NCBI GenBank assembly: GCA_963969365.1
Contig: OZ017751.1
Span: 2,542,001 to 2,606,000, forward strand
Source of the DNA: Asterochloris sp. CNOR1
Lineage: Eukaryota; Chlorophyta; Trebouxiophyceae; Trebouxiales; Trebouxiaceae
DNA length: 64,000 bases
Direction: 5' to 3'
Part shown: one piece after another, positions 10,854 through 22,200 of the stretch
Numbering within the stretch: position 1 is the first letter of the stretch
Layout: each line of letters opens with the position of its first letter
Program-made: the position numbers and the translations under genes
Notes under the pieces: generated by a model
The model's database searches: none
The model's input: only the letters and a program-made list of their open reading frames with translations
What the model was told of the DNA's origin: nothing

Positions 10854-13079
10854 CTATCTGAGGCTGCGGCGCGTGCTGCTGAGAGAGGCACGGCCAGGGG
10901 ACAGCACCAGCCAGGCCAGGCCAGCACCTGCCACCAGAGAGCCGGCCACAAGCGCCATCCTCACGAGCCTCTGCTGCACGGTGGTCTCCTGTTCCCTCAG
11001 ATCGCGGACCACCTGAGTGCTCTTGTTTGCTATGTCCTGTGCATTCAAGCGCGCTGCATCCAGCTGCTGACAGCGGGCTTCCAGCTCCCCCACAACTTCA
11101 TCATGCTGTTCGCGAAGGTTGCTCAGCTGTTCCCTGTGCTGCTCAGCCTGCAGAGGAACTTAGGGTGTGAACAGCAGTCCTGCAAATTATGCAATGGAGG
11201 CTGTCAGCTGCTGCTCATGCTGCTCAGCACGCAGAGGTTTTGGGCAGCAGCAAGAACACGGACTCTGTGCAGGGCAGCCATGAAGCCACACCCAAGCTGT
11301 GAGTGGCCAGGGAGTAGGAGCAGCGTCAGGTTGAGCACCACAGTCTGCACGAGAGCAGGATCTGGGCAGAGAAGCCTGCACATACTGCTGCAGAGCAGCC
11401 CTGCTTGACCAGGGGAGCAGCACAGGTCTGTCCTGTTGTACCGGCAGCCGCCCAAGCTAGACCTTGCCAGCGGTCAAGTGTATACCTGTGCAGAATGGGC
11501 TGCCTTACCTGCTGCTGCGCCTGCCTCTTGCTCTCCTGCACGTCCCGTTGCAGGCTTTCAGTGTCATCCTGCAGTGACGCCACCTTCTCCTGCAGCTCTT
11601 CCTGAGACTTCTGCAGCGCAGCATTCTGCACACCAACAACATCTGTGTCAGTCCCTTCTGGCCCAATGCCTACCGGTGGCGAGGCAAACCTCACTAAGAG
11701 CCACCGGCACCAGGACATGCTCCGCGCCAAGCCAAGGCTCTCAGAGGTGCAGCAGCCCAGGCTTTGGGCACACCTGCTGCTGCACTGTGGCCAGCTCTGA
11801 GCGGGCCTCCATCAACTCTGTCCTCCTGAGCTGATACTGTGCCCACATCAGGTCTGCGCTATCAAAGTGCGCTCGCCTGCAGCAGGCTGTCTCCTTTAGT
11901 TGTGTGCAGGTTGCCTTGCTCTGCTTGCACCACGTACTTGCCTGCCCACATTACTGGCAGATGCTGCTTATGCAGTGCATTGGCTACGAGTCTGACTCTG
12001 CAGGTGCAGCCTCCAGTCCAGGCAATGGTGGATCGCAAGGGTAATGAAATGGCCTGTGTTCTGGAAGCATACATGCTGAGGACATGAGCAAGGCAGGATG
12101 GCTCACCATTCCGGGAGAGCAGCTGGCTCCCTGCCGCCCAGTCTCGTAGACGACCCCACAGAGTCGCGCCGGCCTGCAGCAGGCGCATGACGCTGACAAA
12201 CTTCTCAGGATGCAAGGGCAGCTCAGCAAAATTGTGCAGCAGCAAGCAGCAGCAAACAGTGGCGGCCATACTCACTGGGTGGCGATCTGGCCATGTCAAG
12301 GTCCATGGACATGGAGCTGGACTCTGCAGAAGGGCCCACTGGACTTGGCTGTGTTGCAGCACAACATGAGCATAGCACTCTGAGGGCAAAGTGTACAGAA
12401 GAGCTTGCAGGCTGCTGCTCATGCTAAATGTTAGCACAGCCTGCAAGTGCGCTGGCCAAGCAGACTGTGCAAACTTACGCGAAGTGCTCATGGCATCAAA
12501 GAAATGGTCACTCTCAGGGCTTGCTCCAAATACACGTTGTTCTGCATCTGGCTGACTCCACTGCCTCTGTGGCACAGCGATCTGTACAGCGGAAGCAACT
12601 GTTTGACAAGGAGGGATAGCTGGCCATGCCCAGTTGTTGCTGCTAATGGCTTGATGTGTACCTGCTGGGAGGTGGCCTCATCATCTGGGCGCCCTCGCAC
12701 CTGTGCAAATGCACTGGTGAGGGACATCTGGCCAGGCCCCGGCATGTGGATGAAACTTCTAATGTCACTCAGGGCAGCTGTCATGCTGCCTGGGGCAACT
12801 GCACAGTAAAGGTCGCTCTGCAGGTTGCAACCTGTTCAACAGGACGACACGGCTGCTCAGCTCACAACAGTCACGATGCCTGTCGATTGCCCTATGAAGT
12901 GCAAGAAAGCCGAGAGCCGACACAGTGATACACGCCAGCACGAACTTGAGCGTTGAACGAGAGTAGAGCCGAGGCTCAGCCCGCCGCTGTCCACACTGAC
13001 TTGTCCACCGGGTGAACAAGTCACGGAACAGCTTCAAGGAGTCCTTCTTTTTACTTGCGTTCTGAAACCTCCTGCTCAT
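10854..13079 (-). CDS. Unknown membrane-anchored coiled-coil protein
   Basis: Eight exons chain in frame: 13079-12832, 12785-12701, 12581-12479, 12338-12276, 12203-12107, 11876-11774, 11625-11509, 11147-10854, giving 1110 nt (369 residues). I do not recognise the family. The protein starts MSRRFQNASKKKDSLKLF, has a hydrophobic segment around residues 43-62 (FVLACITVSALGFLAL), a Ser-rich middle (AESSSMSMDLDMARSPPS), then a heptad-rich coiled coil over about 130 residues. It ends with a second hydrophobic segment near residues 335-354 (ALVAGSLVAGAGLAWLVL) and a short Arg/Ser tail. Two membrane segments separated by a coiled coil could suit an organelle tether, but that is a guess. Its ATG overlaps the stop of the upstream SFT2 gene by one base (TGATG), so the true 5' end may differ. 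Intron 7 holds a copy of the exon 8 start. Confidence 0.7.
11195..11237 (-). repeat. Pseudo-exon: copy of exon 8 start of the coiled-coil membrane gene
   Basis: The motif CTGCTCAGC..GCAGAG at about 11217-11236 repeats the acceptor and first codons of exon 8 (11138-11156, minus strand AEQHREQL). It lies about 80 bp upstream in the direction of transcription. Similarity is partial. Confidence 0.6.
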
Positions 13080-14641
13080 CAGGACCCACATATACCTTTC
13101 TGACAACCTGCTAGACACTGAAACACAGCCCCCTTCATGAGATTGAGCACCAGCTGCACGCCGTATGTGCCTCCCGGGAAATAGGACGCCATGTAGTACA
13201 ACAGAGCAAAGAACTGCATTGCAGAGAAGGCGTGGATGTGTGAAGCCGCTCTGCACCCATGGAGGCAGGCCGCACTGCAGCACGAGCAAAGCTCTGCTTT
13301 GGGCAAGGCTGAGGGCCAAGCTGCAGCCCACTGCCTCACCTGAGCAGCGCAACAGACAAGAGACATGACGTAGCTATGCTGCACCAGGGATGCGTACACT
13401 GTCCCTGCCATGCTGCCAAGGTAGCCTGCAGAGCATCATGTCCCTGTCAGCACAAAGGGCTGTCTGCAAGGAAGCTGCAAGTAATCGCAAATGACCCTGG
13501 GCAGGCAGGCTTAGATGGGCTGGGTAGGCACAGCAGGCAAGGCCCTCCGAACACAACTGCCCTGCATGCTGGCCTGGCTACATCCAGGCATCTGAGCTCC
13601 GATGCGCCGAAAGGGTATCAGCCAAACCACATCAATGACACAGCCTGCGAGAAGGCGCCACCGCCTCCTGACGACCAGTTGTACAGCATGCAGCCAGGCC
13701 CCTGGGGCAGGCAGGGCCACAGCCACGCAAACAGGGCCCGACTCACATGCGCTGAAGGGAAGGCGCTCCCTGCTGATCATGTGCATGGCCTGCTGCTTGA
13801 AACCTCGCAGCGCTGCAAACCCCCCCATGACCAGCGCCGACCCCAGCGTGAAGGTGATGGCAAATTTCCCGGGAGCCACAATGATCAGGGGCAGGAACAC
13901 AATAAATGCAATGGCCATGAAAACCATTCCAGCTGCCAAGAAAGCCAGGAAGTAGGCCCACTGCTGAGTGGAAGGCATCTGATACCTGCATGCGGTGACA
14001 GGCACAGGTCAGGCATCTAGACGGGCAGGGCAGGCTCCCAGTAGACGTCTGCACGCTGCGCCAAGGATTCCATTTGGGCTTGTGAAAGCTGGCAACAAAC
14101 TGGGTCTTCCCCACATGCTGGACATGCCGATGCTTCAATTTGAGATGAAAGAACACAGCAGGTGTATGTCAGTCTGAGGCATGTTTCTGAGCGTCTCTCA
14201 CATGCTGGACCCTGCTGAGGTCCCCAGCCCCTTGACACCAGCTGTGGCTCTATTCAGGTAGCCCTGCACAACACAATGCAAGGCTCTGTGCCAGCCAACA
14301 CACAGAGGTGGGCTGAACACCAAATCTGTCAAGTCTGCAGGTCCCTTGTAGCAGCTCATGTGAGACTGCCATTGCTCCTGACAAGCTGCTGAGCAGGACA
14401 GTGCTGCACCTGGACGGAGCTGGTGCCCTCCTCCATCTGCTTGAGCAGGCCTGCCTGCTGGGCAGGTGGCGCGGACTCTGTCTCGTACTTGTGCCATTCT
14501 GCCAGGACAGAGGGTCCTGCACTGCAGGAAGCCAGTCAGGCTGGAACTGCCGGGCAAGCAGGGAGCAGGGAGCAGGTCACAGTGATGCAGACCTGGCTCA
14601 TTGTCCGGCGCCTTCTGACCAAACCAGCTTCTAATGTCCAT
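13079..14641 (-). CDS. SFT2-like Golgi vesicle transport protein
   Basis: Five exons: 14641-14593, 14516-14410, 13978-13747, 13425-13340, 13213-13079, totalling 609 nt (202 residues). N-terminus MDIRSWFGQKAPDNEPG is followed by a polar region (LAEWHKYETESAPPA). Four membrane segments follow: YFLAFLAAGMVFMAIAFIV, FAITFTLGSALVMGGFAAL with the cytosolic loop RGFKQQAMHMISRERL, a segment starting YLGSMAGTVYASLVQHSY, and FFALLYYMASYFPGGTYG. The YLGSMA and SYFPGG motifs and the order of helices are those of SFT2/SFT2D proteins, which act in retrograde fusion of endosome-derived vesicles with the Golgi. The stop at 13081-13079 falls soon after the last helix, as usual. The gene is head-to-head with the RS-domain gene (start 14896). 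Confidence 0.9.
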
Positions 14642-14895
14642 GCTGAGCTGACTGGGGCCCCTATCAATCAGTCAATGCCTCAAGCCTTGAATCATTCCTG
14701 CTTGGACTGGTCCAGACGAAGGCTGTGCATGATCTGCAGATCTTGCTGACAGTATATCTTCTCACGAAGCAGCAGCACCTCCAAGAGGCAGGGGCTGTGG
14801 ACCTTATTGCAGGCAACGTCAGCAGCTGGGGCTTCTTCTTCTTCTTCTTCTAAATCTTACCTTACCGCACGTGTTTGTCAGGAGGCCAGGACGGC
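14642..14895. promoter_or_regulatory. Divergent region between SFT2-like and RS-domain genes
   Basis: 254 bp separate the two start codons. The right part has a pyrimidine-rich stretch (repeated CTT at about 14832-14850) ending in TTTGTCAG just before the RS-gene start, which looks like a 3' splice site. The RS gene may therefore have an upstream 5' UTR exon here. Confidence 0.4.
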
Positions 14896-17800
14896 ATGGA
14901 AGAGGACAAGGCTGACCACCTGTATCGAGCCCTTAGAGTGGTGGACTCAGGAGCACGTAAAAAGCAGGTACAAGACTACTCCTTTTGGAGCTTGCAGCAT
15001 GGCTGCTATACAGCATGCTCTGCTCCTGTGCAGGGGCTGGGATTTGGCCTGGGCTCTGATGAGCCCTCAGTGGCTGCGCAGCCTGCGGCTGCTCATGAGC
15101 AGCAGTACACAGCGCCGTACAAACTTGGTGACAAGTTTGCACAGCCTGAAGACACCAGCAGGGAGAGGAGGCGCCAGCGCAGCAGGTGACTGCTGCACAT
15201 GCAGGCCTGCTTGTCATCGTGCTGTGCTCAACATGCTGTGACATTGCCTGTCGGCCATGCGCTGAACAGCAGCGAGCAGCCCTCTTCACGGTGCTGCAGA
15301 TCTCCCCCAAGGCACGTCATTTCAGAGGGCAGGCCGCGGCGAGAAGACTCAGGTAGCAGGCGGCTGAAGCACAAGTTCAGCAGCCGCAGCCGGTCCTGTG
15401 GCAAATACAGATCCAGCCGCAGCTCGTCCCCAGCTCGCAGGCAAGCAGGCGCAGGCCTATGCATTGCTGCAGGTGTACTGCTGGCAGCTTCCATGTGGTC
15501 ACATGGCGGGCGGGCGGGGAGGGGGGGGGTGTGGGGGGTTTTTGGGGGGAGGGGATTTCAGTGTCTGTGCCTGAATGCAGTGTCTGTGCATCTGCCCAGC
15601 CTGTGAGCAAGCTGCTTCTATGCCGTGCACCAACCATGTTGCTGCAAGCTTGACATTTGTGCAGTCACACGGCCAGCAGCAGCGGCTGGTGGTCAAGCGG
15701 CAGTGAGCATGCCAGGCTGGGATATGAGTAGCACCACAGCAGCGCTCCAATGAAACTGCTGATCAGCGTCTGCCTCAGAAGGCGAGGAGCTGCGCTGATA
15801 TCATGCATCTGGCAGTCACACCAGTTGCATATGCTGCTCCAGGAGGGTGCACACAAATCGGCGACACTGCAGGGTCCTACCTCACACAGCAATCTGTCAT
15901 GCTCACTACGGGCATTCACACCCAAGCAGAATCCACATTGCCTCAAACTGCAAGCCCTTGCCCCATACGTACAGTTGATGGGACTCCTTGCCCCAAAGCT
16001 GCCCTGCATTGGTGCTCGCCTGCCGCAGGCAGCTGCAATGGCAGAGGAGCCACCCTCGCTCTCATACCTGCAGGTCCCCGCCCCACAGGCACAGCCGGCG
16101 GCGGCGCAGCAGGTCCCCTGGTCCCAGAAGCAGCCGCCGCCGCCACTCTCGCAGCCTGTCGTGGGACGGCCGGCGCAGCAAACGCAGCCGCCACAGCCGC
16201 TCCCCAGGCCACACGGGCAGCCGCCGCCGCCACTCACACAGCAGGTCCGCAGAGGACCGGCGCAGGCGCAGGGAAAGCTCGCGGAACTACAAGGTGTGCA
16301 TCAGTACCCGTCACGTCACAAAGTGGATGCAGACAGCTCGGATATGGGGCAGTATGCTATGCCGTAACACATGTACCAACCGACGCTGTGGCATACCAAT
16401 CCAATCTTTGCTGTGAGGCTGCTGGCGCTGCCCTGCTGCCCTGCACATCCTGAGCGACTGCTGTCTGCCTTGACACTCTGCAGCATGATGACCAGCCCCA
16501 CACGAGGGCATCGAGCTGTGTTGCTGCACATGCCTGGAGGACTGCAGCTTGTGGATGGCATGGTCTGCTCGCTCAGATGCTCGCGGGCATATGTTCTTTG
16601 AGACCGTTTCCCTTCCTGTTCTGCAGCCGGAGCAGCAGAGCTTTGATGCAAGACAGAGCCTAACGGAGTGCCAGTTTGCAGCGCTGTCCCACTTCCTGCA
16701 GCATGGGGGGCGGCCCCACACCTTGGAGGCAGCATGGCATGCACTCACCTGCCCACGTCTGCAGTGCTCTGCGGCTCTCGCACACACAGGCTCTGAGCCC
16801 TGCTGCCCACACTGCAGCATGAGGAGCAGAGCACCAAGCGCAGGCGCCATGGCGACAGTCGGGAGCGGACGGCGGTGCCCACGCCAGCAGTGCCGGAGTG
16901 GAAGGTCCTCATAGAGGCGTATGAGGACATGACCCCTGCACAGAGGCTGCAGGCGCAGACCAAGTACACGCTCACCTCGCACATGGCCAAGGTCAGCCCC
17001 TGCAGCTGTGGCCAAGCGCTGGTGTGCATGTTCATGGCTCTGGCAGGCATCTGCAGGAGCCAGGTGGCTGATCGCTGTATGCTGCAGAAAGCAGGGTGGT
17101 TTTGCCCTAGGCTGCTGCTGCTGCATGTACTCAGTCTGTATGCTGCCCATGGCGTGGTCCGGCCGTCGTTTGCAGCACGGCACCTCTGCTACGCCATGTC
17201 TCTCAACCTGAAAAACTGCCCTGCTGCCTAGTTGCCTCAGTGCAGTTCATTTTTGATGAGGCCTGGGCACAGGCAGCCTCCCCATGCAAAGGCCTGCCAT
17301 GAAGGGCCTTCCAACTCCCCAAGCCGTCCAAGATGGCTCTGTTCTGCTGCCTTGCTGCAGGCCACTGCGGAGGAGCCCTGGACTCGATACAGCGCTGCCG
17401 GGCAGCCTGCCATGGGGGAGGCCTTTGAGTCGGACGATGAAGACAAGAGCGATGGGGAGAGGGCACTGGCCCGGGAGATGAGGGCTGCGCACGCACAGCG
17501 CCTGGCAGAACGAGGGGCCGGCGCGCAGGGGCCTGTGCAGCAGGCGCAGGAGGAGGCTCATGAGGTGAGGCTGTGGGTATGTATGCCTGCCTGGGTGCTG
17601 CTGAAGTCACCTGGCAAAGAGGGGGTGCTGGTGCACACAGGGCCCGCTCAGCAGGCACATCACCTCGCCCACAAGGCAGGGTACCAGCACTTGCCTTACC
17701 CCATGTTAACCTGGATGCACAGGGGACCGTGCAGCAGGCGCAAGAGGCTGCTGAGGGGTGACCTGGCCTGGGGGTAGGGGGTGGGGCACAGGGAGCTGCG

Positions 17801-18723
17801 CAGCAGATGCAAGAGGAGGGTCATGAGGCGAGGTGACACACTGACTGCCCCAGGTGGTGTGTGTTGCCATTGCCTGCAGCTGAATGTGCACCGGGCACAG
17901 CAGGCTCCTGAGGTTGACACAGCTTGGCTGTATTACCTGATGCACCTAGAAAGGCCTTGTAGGGCATCATGAGGCTGACCTTGGCTTGCCTGGCAGAGTG
18001 AGGTGCCAGCGCACAGGAGATGGTATACCTTATGCAGCAGGGTTGGGAGGTTTTGAGATATGTTCCAGAGGAGGTGACGAGGCCATTCAGGGCCTGGCCT
18101 TCTTTGAGGAAAGCCTCTGCCTGGAGGTCATCAAATTCCGCAGCAGGCAGAGCAGGCTGCCCTGGAAATGACGGCATGGGCTGCCTTGAGTTGCTTTGAC
18201 TGGGGGCGGGTGAGCTGCAGGTGGATGAGGTATGCATGGGCCGCATGCATCTGTTGTCCTTCTGCTGCTTGTACACAGAAGCGCATGGCCTGCTCATGGA
18301 CTGTCATAGCAGCACATAGCAAATCAATAACCAGCTTGACTTGGGCAGCAGTGCTTCGTGCTGCAGCCTCCAAGAAACCCAGTGAGCTTGTCCCTGCACA
18401 GTGTACCAATGACGGCATGTTCTTCTGGAGTGCAGGCAGCCATCTTCGGGGGCGAGGCGGCCACTGCACAGGTGCAGTCAGACCCCTCACCGGCCCCGCC
18501 GGCACCGGCTGCCAGGCTGTCAGTTGCACTGGGGGACCTGGAGGAAGCACTCGATGGAGCCACTGTGGTGGACTTGCCAGAGGAGGATGGTGCGCCCCCG
18601 CCGGCCTCAGCAGCTGAGCCTTCAGCCGAGGCAACTGGCGCTGCAGCATCATCCATCAGCTGGCGCGAGCGCGCTGCCCAGATTCAGGCCAAACGCATGC
18701 AGGCTGCAACTGTTGGGGCCTGA
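14896..18723 (+). CDS. Arginine/serine-rich (RS domain) protein, probable splicing factor
   Basis: Eight exons: 14896-14967, 15034-15185, 15333-15440, 16074-16293, 16818-16991, 17246-17272, 17361-17564, 18436-18723; sum 1245 nt (414 residues). N-terminus MEEDKADHLYRALRVVDSG, then GLGFGLGSDEPS and YTAPYKLGDKF. Exons 3 and 4 encode a long RS domain (SRRRRSRSPGPRSSRR and similar). After it come VPEWKVLIEAYEDMTPAQRL, a nine-codon exon FIFDEAWAQ, EEPWTRYSAAG with an acidic ESDDEDKSDGE patch, AAIFGGEAATAQ and a Pro/Ala-rich tail. RS domains bind other SR proteins in spliceosomal speckles, so a role in pre-mRNA splicing is likely; the exact family is not recognised. Introns 3 (GCAAGC at 15441) and 6 (GCAGCC at 17273) use GC donors. 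The nine-codon exon and the start are the least certain parts. Confidence 0.78.
15507..15554 (+). other. G-rich tract in RS-gene intron 3 (possible G-quadruplex)
   Basis: About 48 bases consist almost only of G with single C, A or T interruptions, containing more than four runs of three or more G. It lies 66 bp downstream of a GC splice donor (15441) on the coding strand, so the nascent RNA could fold into a G-quadruplex. Confidence 0.7.
16618..16660 (+). repeat. Pseudo-exon: copy of RS-gene exon 5 start
   Basis: TTCTGCAG followed by CCGGAGCAGCAGAGC resembles the functional acceptor and start CAGCATGAGGAGCAGAGC at 16815-16832, about 190 bp downstream. The copy stays open for 28 codons but has no good donor, so it was not modelled as an exon. 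Confidence 0.65.
17634..17838 (+). repeat. Array of decayed copies of RS-gene exon 7 end plus donor
   Basis: The end of exon 7 (QGPVQQAQEEAHE plus GTGAGG, 17522-17570) recurs in degenerate form near 17636-17680, 17717-17766 and 17786-17837 within the following intron. The cores are forms of CAGGGGCCTGTGCAGCAGG. The last copy keeps GTCATGAGG next to a GCGAGG in place of the donor. Confidence 0.8.
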
Positions 18724-19219
18724 TCAGAGGTCATTCAGAGCAGATTTCCTTGTTTCGACTTATGTAGCAGCAATAATGCTCATGCAAGTGCACCATGTTG
18801 GGGGGCGAGCTCCGCTTTCTGTCCCCGATGATTCACCTGCGAGACTGTTAGCTGTGTAGTTCAGAGCCTGAGACTTTACACAAGACTCTTCAGAAGCTGC
18901 AATAAGTTGTTTGAAACTTAATTAGGCTGGGATGGTGGGCTTACTGGGGCTCTGCTGACGAACACATCTGCCAAGGGTCTTGCAAATGATGCATGCAGTG
19001 CAGGGAGTGGAAAACTGCTGGTCCAGACGGACCCTGAGGGCGGTATGATATGCAACAATGCAGCATGCTGCTGTCTCAATCGGCAGCATGCGCCACTACT
19101 CTCAGTTCTCACATGCACACACCTGAGACTGGCTTAACAAACGAAAAGGGTAGATCAGGGGTGGAGTGACAAGATACTAAAACTCCCCAAGGCAGGGCCC
19201 AGCGCATTCATTGCATTGC
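18724..19219. other. Convergent intergenic region with possible TGTAA for the GH9 gene
   Basis: This lies between the stops of the RS gene (plus) and the GH9 gene (minus). A TTACA near 18872-18880 could be a TGTAA poly(A) signal for the GH9 transcript, about 345 nt past its stop. No gene-like ORF seen. Confidence 0.45.
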
Positions 19220-22200
19220 TTATTTGCCAGCTGCAGCGGCCCCGCTGCAGGCTTGCAGGTTATTCACGCCTCCAGGGATGGCTGATGCATTGGGGTTGCT
19301 CCACCCCAGGTCCAGGCCACAGTCGTTCACAGCAGTCTGGCCACTGAAGTATGAAACGAGCCCAGCCAGGGCCCCAGTCAAGCCACCCTGCCCCTCAGTG
19401 GTGGGCTCAGCGTAGCTGTAGTCCTTCCTGCCAAAGACCAGGCTGTCATCCTGCAGGGGGGCGCCTGCAGGCACAGCAGCCATGCATGAGCCAGGCAGCT
19501 GGTCATATATATGTTATATCAAACACTTGTGCTGCAGGCAGACTGCGCTTGCAGCCCTGTCCAGGCCCAGCAGTGAGACCCACCACAGGGCATGCTTGCC
19601 ACAATGTGCAAAGCACCCTGGTGAAGACCTAATCAAAGAGCTCACTGCAGTGTATGGGTTCTCTAAGGCAGGACAATGGCAACCATGCCTGCACCAGGGC
19701 TGGGCAATGCACAGCAGGATTTGAGACAAGTGGGGCAGAGGCTTCCAGACCAAGGTGTGCTGATTCAGACAGTGCACCCAGTGACAGTGCGTCTTGGCTG
19801 CAGACAGAGCCATGAGGACGCTGCTTTGCTGCGACCTGTTTGCGCTCTGGAAACAGGCAGTGAGACCCATCACCAAGCGTGCAGGCTGCAGGCAGCATGC
19901 ACAGAAATGGCCCTGGCCCGATGTAGTTGAAGCACTGAGAAGACACATCATTATACCATGCCACAGGACACCTGGCACTCACCAAACAGAGCGCCGTAGC
20001 AGATGAAGCGCTGGGGCTCGTAGGAACCCTGCAGGCATCAACCAAACATAAGCCCAATGCAGCACAGACACATCAGCTTGGCCGCTGTAACAAGGACAGA
20101 CCCTGTCAGTGCATCGCAGTTTCCTCAGATCTGGTGCCAGGCTCACAACAGCTCTCGTTGAGCTGAGAGGAGCACAGGCACTACCATGGACACAGCAGGC
20201 GAAAGAGCCAGCCACTGGGTCTCGTTGACTCACCTCCATCTGAAACTTGGCAGCCATGACGACTACAGGCCTGGCGGTCTTGTTGACAGTCCAGGGGCCA
20301 GTGGCAGGACCCAGAACCTGCAGGCCCAAGCTCAGCTGAGCGGAACCAAGCAGCGCAGATGCATGGGGGCCAATCAACATTGGCCCCTTGAAGTGAGTGC
20401 GATGCAGCGGCAAAGAGGACGAGGGCCTGCCACATGCAATGCATCCCTTCAGCTGGCAGGGCAGAAGCCATGCTTGCATAGACTAGCGATACCAGCAGCA
20501 GCTCAGGTGGGTCATAAGCATGCATCAGGAAGGTCAACCTTGCACCCCTTGCCCTCCACCAGTTGCCGCCGGCACCCAAGAGCAGTTCATGGGTGCGATT
20601 TGCATGGCAGGTGCAGCATGCTGCGCTTAGGTAGATGGTGTGCGCCTCATGCAAACACTGATCTAGCACACTTGCACGGCATGGCAGGAGCAATGTGCAC
20701 ACCTGATACTGATCGCGCAGGGGAAAGTCAATGACAGAATTATAGCTCCACCTGCACAAAGACAGGCTCACTCATGCAGGCTGCACGCTTGAGTGGCTGT
20801 GACAGGCAGCTGCAGATGCCACAAGCTTCCAGAGGCCAGGCATGCTTGAGGCGCAGTCCTCACTTGTGCCACAAGTACGTTGGGTAATTTTGCCCAACGC
20901 CTGCATCCAGGCAGAGGACGCAGGTAAGTGACCATGTGCTCCTGCTGAAGCAAAATGATGCCATGCGTCAGGTAACAGACAGGTCGCTCACCAACGACCC
21001 AGCTGCGTCCAGAATCTCCCAGGGCATAATTGACCTGCATACCAACAGGCTCACTGTCAGCCTGGGAGCACACAAGACATCACTCTGCCAGCAACGTCCT
21101 TCATGCAGCTGGCACTATGTAGGTGGCGGCTGCAGCACCTCCGCCCACCATGCTGCGAGCAGGTCTGGGAGTGTCATACGTGGAGGTGGTGTGCTGACTC
21201 AGATGGCATCCACAATGCTGATTTCTGGCAGGCCAGGCACAGTACTGCAGCAGGGGCGTGCTTTGGCAACGGTCATCCAGGATGTTGTGGTCGAGGTTGC
21301 ACAGGCTCACCTGGTAGGCTGCATAGTTGAACAGCCTGCCGCTGTAGGCAGCGTCCGTCGTCTGGTTGGCGAACACTATGCCCAGGAAGGCAGTGGCCAT
21401 GGCTGGCCGCAATGCACCATAGTGGAAGGGGTAAGCCAGGCCTCCTGGGGTGTGGGGGACACTGGAGCCGCCGCCAGCAGCACCCTGCAGACAGTGGCAA
21501 GCTCTGCAGCTGAGCAGTGTGTAGTGCAGCGCTCCACAATGGCAAATGCCCCATGGGATGGGGACATTGGAAGCGCCGTCAGCAGCACCCTGCAGGCCAT
21601 GGCGTGCTACTCAGAGGTTTGGGTGGGCCCTGTAGTGGAAGGCGCGCCAGGCCCCTACAGATGCCAAGGAGGTGGTGGGGCTGCCAGCAGCAACCTGCAG
21701 GCAATGGCATTACAGCATGGTCTGGAGTACTGTCATAGAGTTCCAGCACAGGGGGATGGGCACTGGCTGATGGTTTCAGCCGCCAGGGGGCAGGCCATGA
21801 TCAGCGACGCAAATGCCAGATGTGGCTGCTGGCTTCTTTGCAGCTGTCATCAGACGCAAGCCAGCAGGCAAACCCCATCCAGACCGCCAGGCAAGGAAAC
21901 ACAGGCAGCTGCAGTGCGTGCTGGCACCCAGCACAGTACGTCTTCAGACTTTACCCCACATCTAGGCCAGACTCCTGTGGGAGTGCCTGTCCATGCGGCA
22001 AAAGCTGCTGTGTCACATCATGCCAATTGACTTGTAGGCCTCTGCTAGACGGAGGTGGCTAACCCCATCATGTCACCCAAAGGCTGGCCCAGGCTCATTA
22101 CAAGGCACTGGTCAGATTGTGAAGCACTGTACTATACTAATTAGAGGGAGCAGCACATTATGGTGTAGCAGTCAAGCTTGCCCTGTCCTCACTGTAATAC

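Noticed and set aside
16626-16720. Exon-like open stretch after a good acceptor in the RS gene
   Set aside because: No donor ends it in phase, and the start resembles a copy of the following exon, so it is treated as a pseudo-exon.
20936-22030. 364-codon open frame on the plus strand
   Set aside because: It lies antisense to confirmed GH9 exons on the minus strand (21484-21311, 21034-20992) and has no family signature.
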